A stretch of DNA of 15,000 bases, taken from positions 888,501 to 903,500 of the forward strand of contig CAJNDS010002091.1 in assembly GCA_905221605.1 (NCBI GenBank), given 5' to 3'. Made by a program: the position numbers and the translations under genes. The notes beneath the pieces are model-generated. The model did no database searches. It worked only from the letters and a program-made list of their open reading frames with translations, and had not been told where the DNA came from. This document shows positions 14,566 through 15,000 of the stretch, piece after piece (positions within the stretch are counted from its first letter, which is position 1; the number at the start of each line of letters is the position of its first letter). The DNA is from Symbiodinium natans. Taxonomy: Eukaryota > Sar > Dinophyceae > Suessiales > Symbiodiniaceae.

Positions 14566-15000
14566 TTCTGCATATCTATACTTATTTTATTGATATTTAT
14601 GTCTCTATTAATATCAATATTATTATGATTCATATTAATTTTAACATAACATATCATGTACAATATAAAATATTATCATGGAATATATAATAAAATATTG
14701 AAAAAACAAACGGCAATATAATATAATATATAAAAATGGATATAATATAAGATATCATATAAAGTACATTATAAAACATATGAAATAATATAATATAATG
14801 CAATATAATATAATATAATAGTTTATGATATACTATAAGATAATAGTTTATGATAAAATATCATATAATACAAACTGTTTCATTTATAGTACAAATCATA
14901 GAATAAATCATACTTAATATTTAATGTCTAATACATATATATATATATAGCCTTCAATAAATATGTATAATAACACACATATATATATATTATTATATAA
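14566..15000. other. Extremely AT-rich tail
   Basis: About 435 bases consisting almost only of A and T, dominated by ATAATATAAT-type words and (TA)n tracts (about 14935-14949). No gene or tRNA-like structure was found. It continues past the window edge. It could be an AT satellite, a replication or scaffold attachment region, or organelle-derived DNA; I cannot tell which. Confidence 0.8.

Overview
Eukaryotic nuclear DNA, gene-poor and repeat-saturated. Its hallmark is dozens of interstitial blocks of the 7-bp plant/alveolate-type telomere repeat (TTTAGGG on one strand, CCCTAAA on the other), in both orientations from about 1.2 kb to 14.2 kb. This motif is used as a telomere by land plants, many green algae, coccidian apicomplexans, chromerids and dinoflagellates. 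The best taxonomic clue is the protein assembled by hand from spliced minus-strand exons at 1-996. It has the layout of a large, uncharacterised methyltransferase-like family that I associate with dinoflagellate gene sets (FAG...FD, RPGGL, PNCGSWVW, GD...GN, EQPGSS). I therefore favour a dinoflagellate or close relative. Short GT-AG introns (about 42-171 nt) are a caution, because many dinoflagellates have longer introns and non-canonical donors. No bacterial operons, tRNA, rRNA, CRISPR array or virus gene was recognised.

Layout. 1-996: the 3'-truncated minus-strand methyltransferase-like gene, running off the left edge. 1185-6015: telomere-repeat blocks in alternating orientation, separated by short unique spacers, homopolymer tracts (C15, C11A14, G17), TA microsatellites, an AAT-rich trinucleotide patch and two strong foldback elements (5232-5340 and 5821-5909). 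6094-7050: a purine-only 11-bp repeat (AAAGGAAAGAG) block made of two tandem copies of a roughly 510-bp segment. 7051-8750: the only sizeable repeat-free interior segment. It holds a second minus-strand multi-exon gene, for which seven consecutive introns can be placed with matching reading phase; its product is not recognised. 8751-14182: more telomere-repeat blocks, including long arrays of variant units (TTTAGGGG, and TTTTAGGG read as CCCTAAAA), head-to-head telomere junctions and more foldbacks. 14190-14565: A-rich GGATCAAAA repeats, then four copies of a 72-77 bp tandem repeat carrying a CTCGAG palindrome. 14566-15000: an extremely AT-rich tail.

The two genes lie on the same strand but show no functional link. 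Most long open frames elsewhere are by-products of repeats whose unit length keeps frames open; in particular the 306-residue Ser/Phe/Leu frame over 6.1-7.05 kb is not a credible protein. All splice sites were placed by eye and need RNA or homology support.
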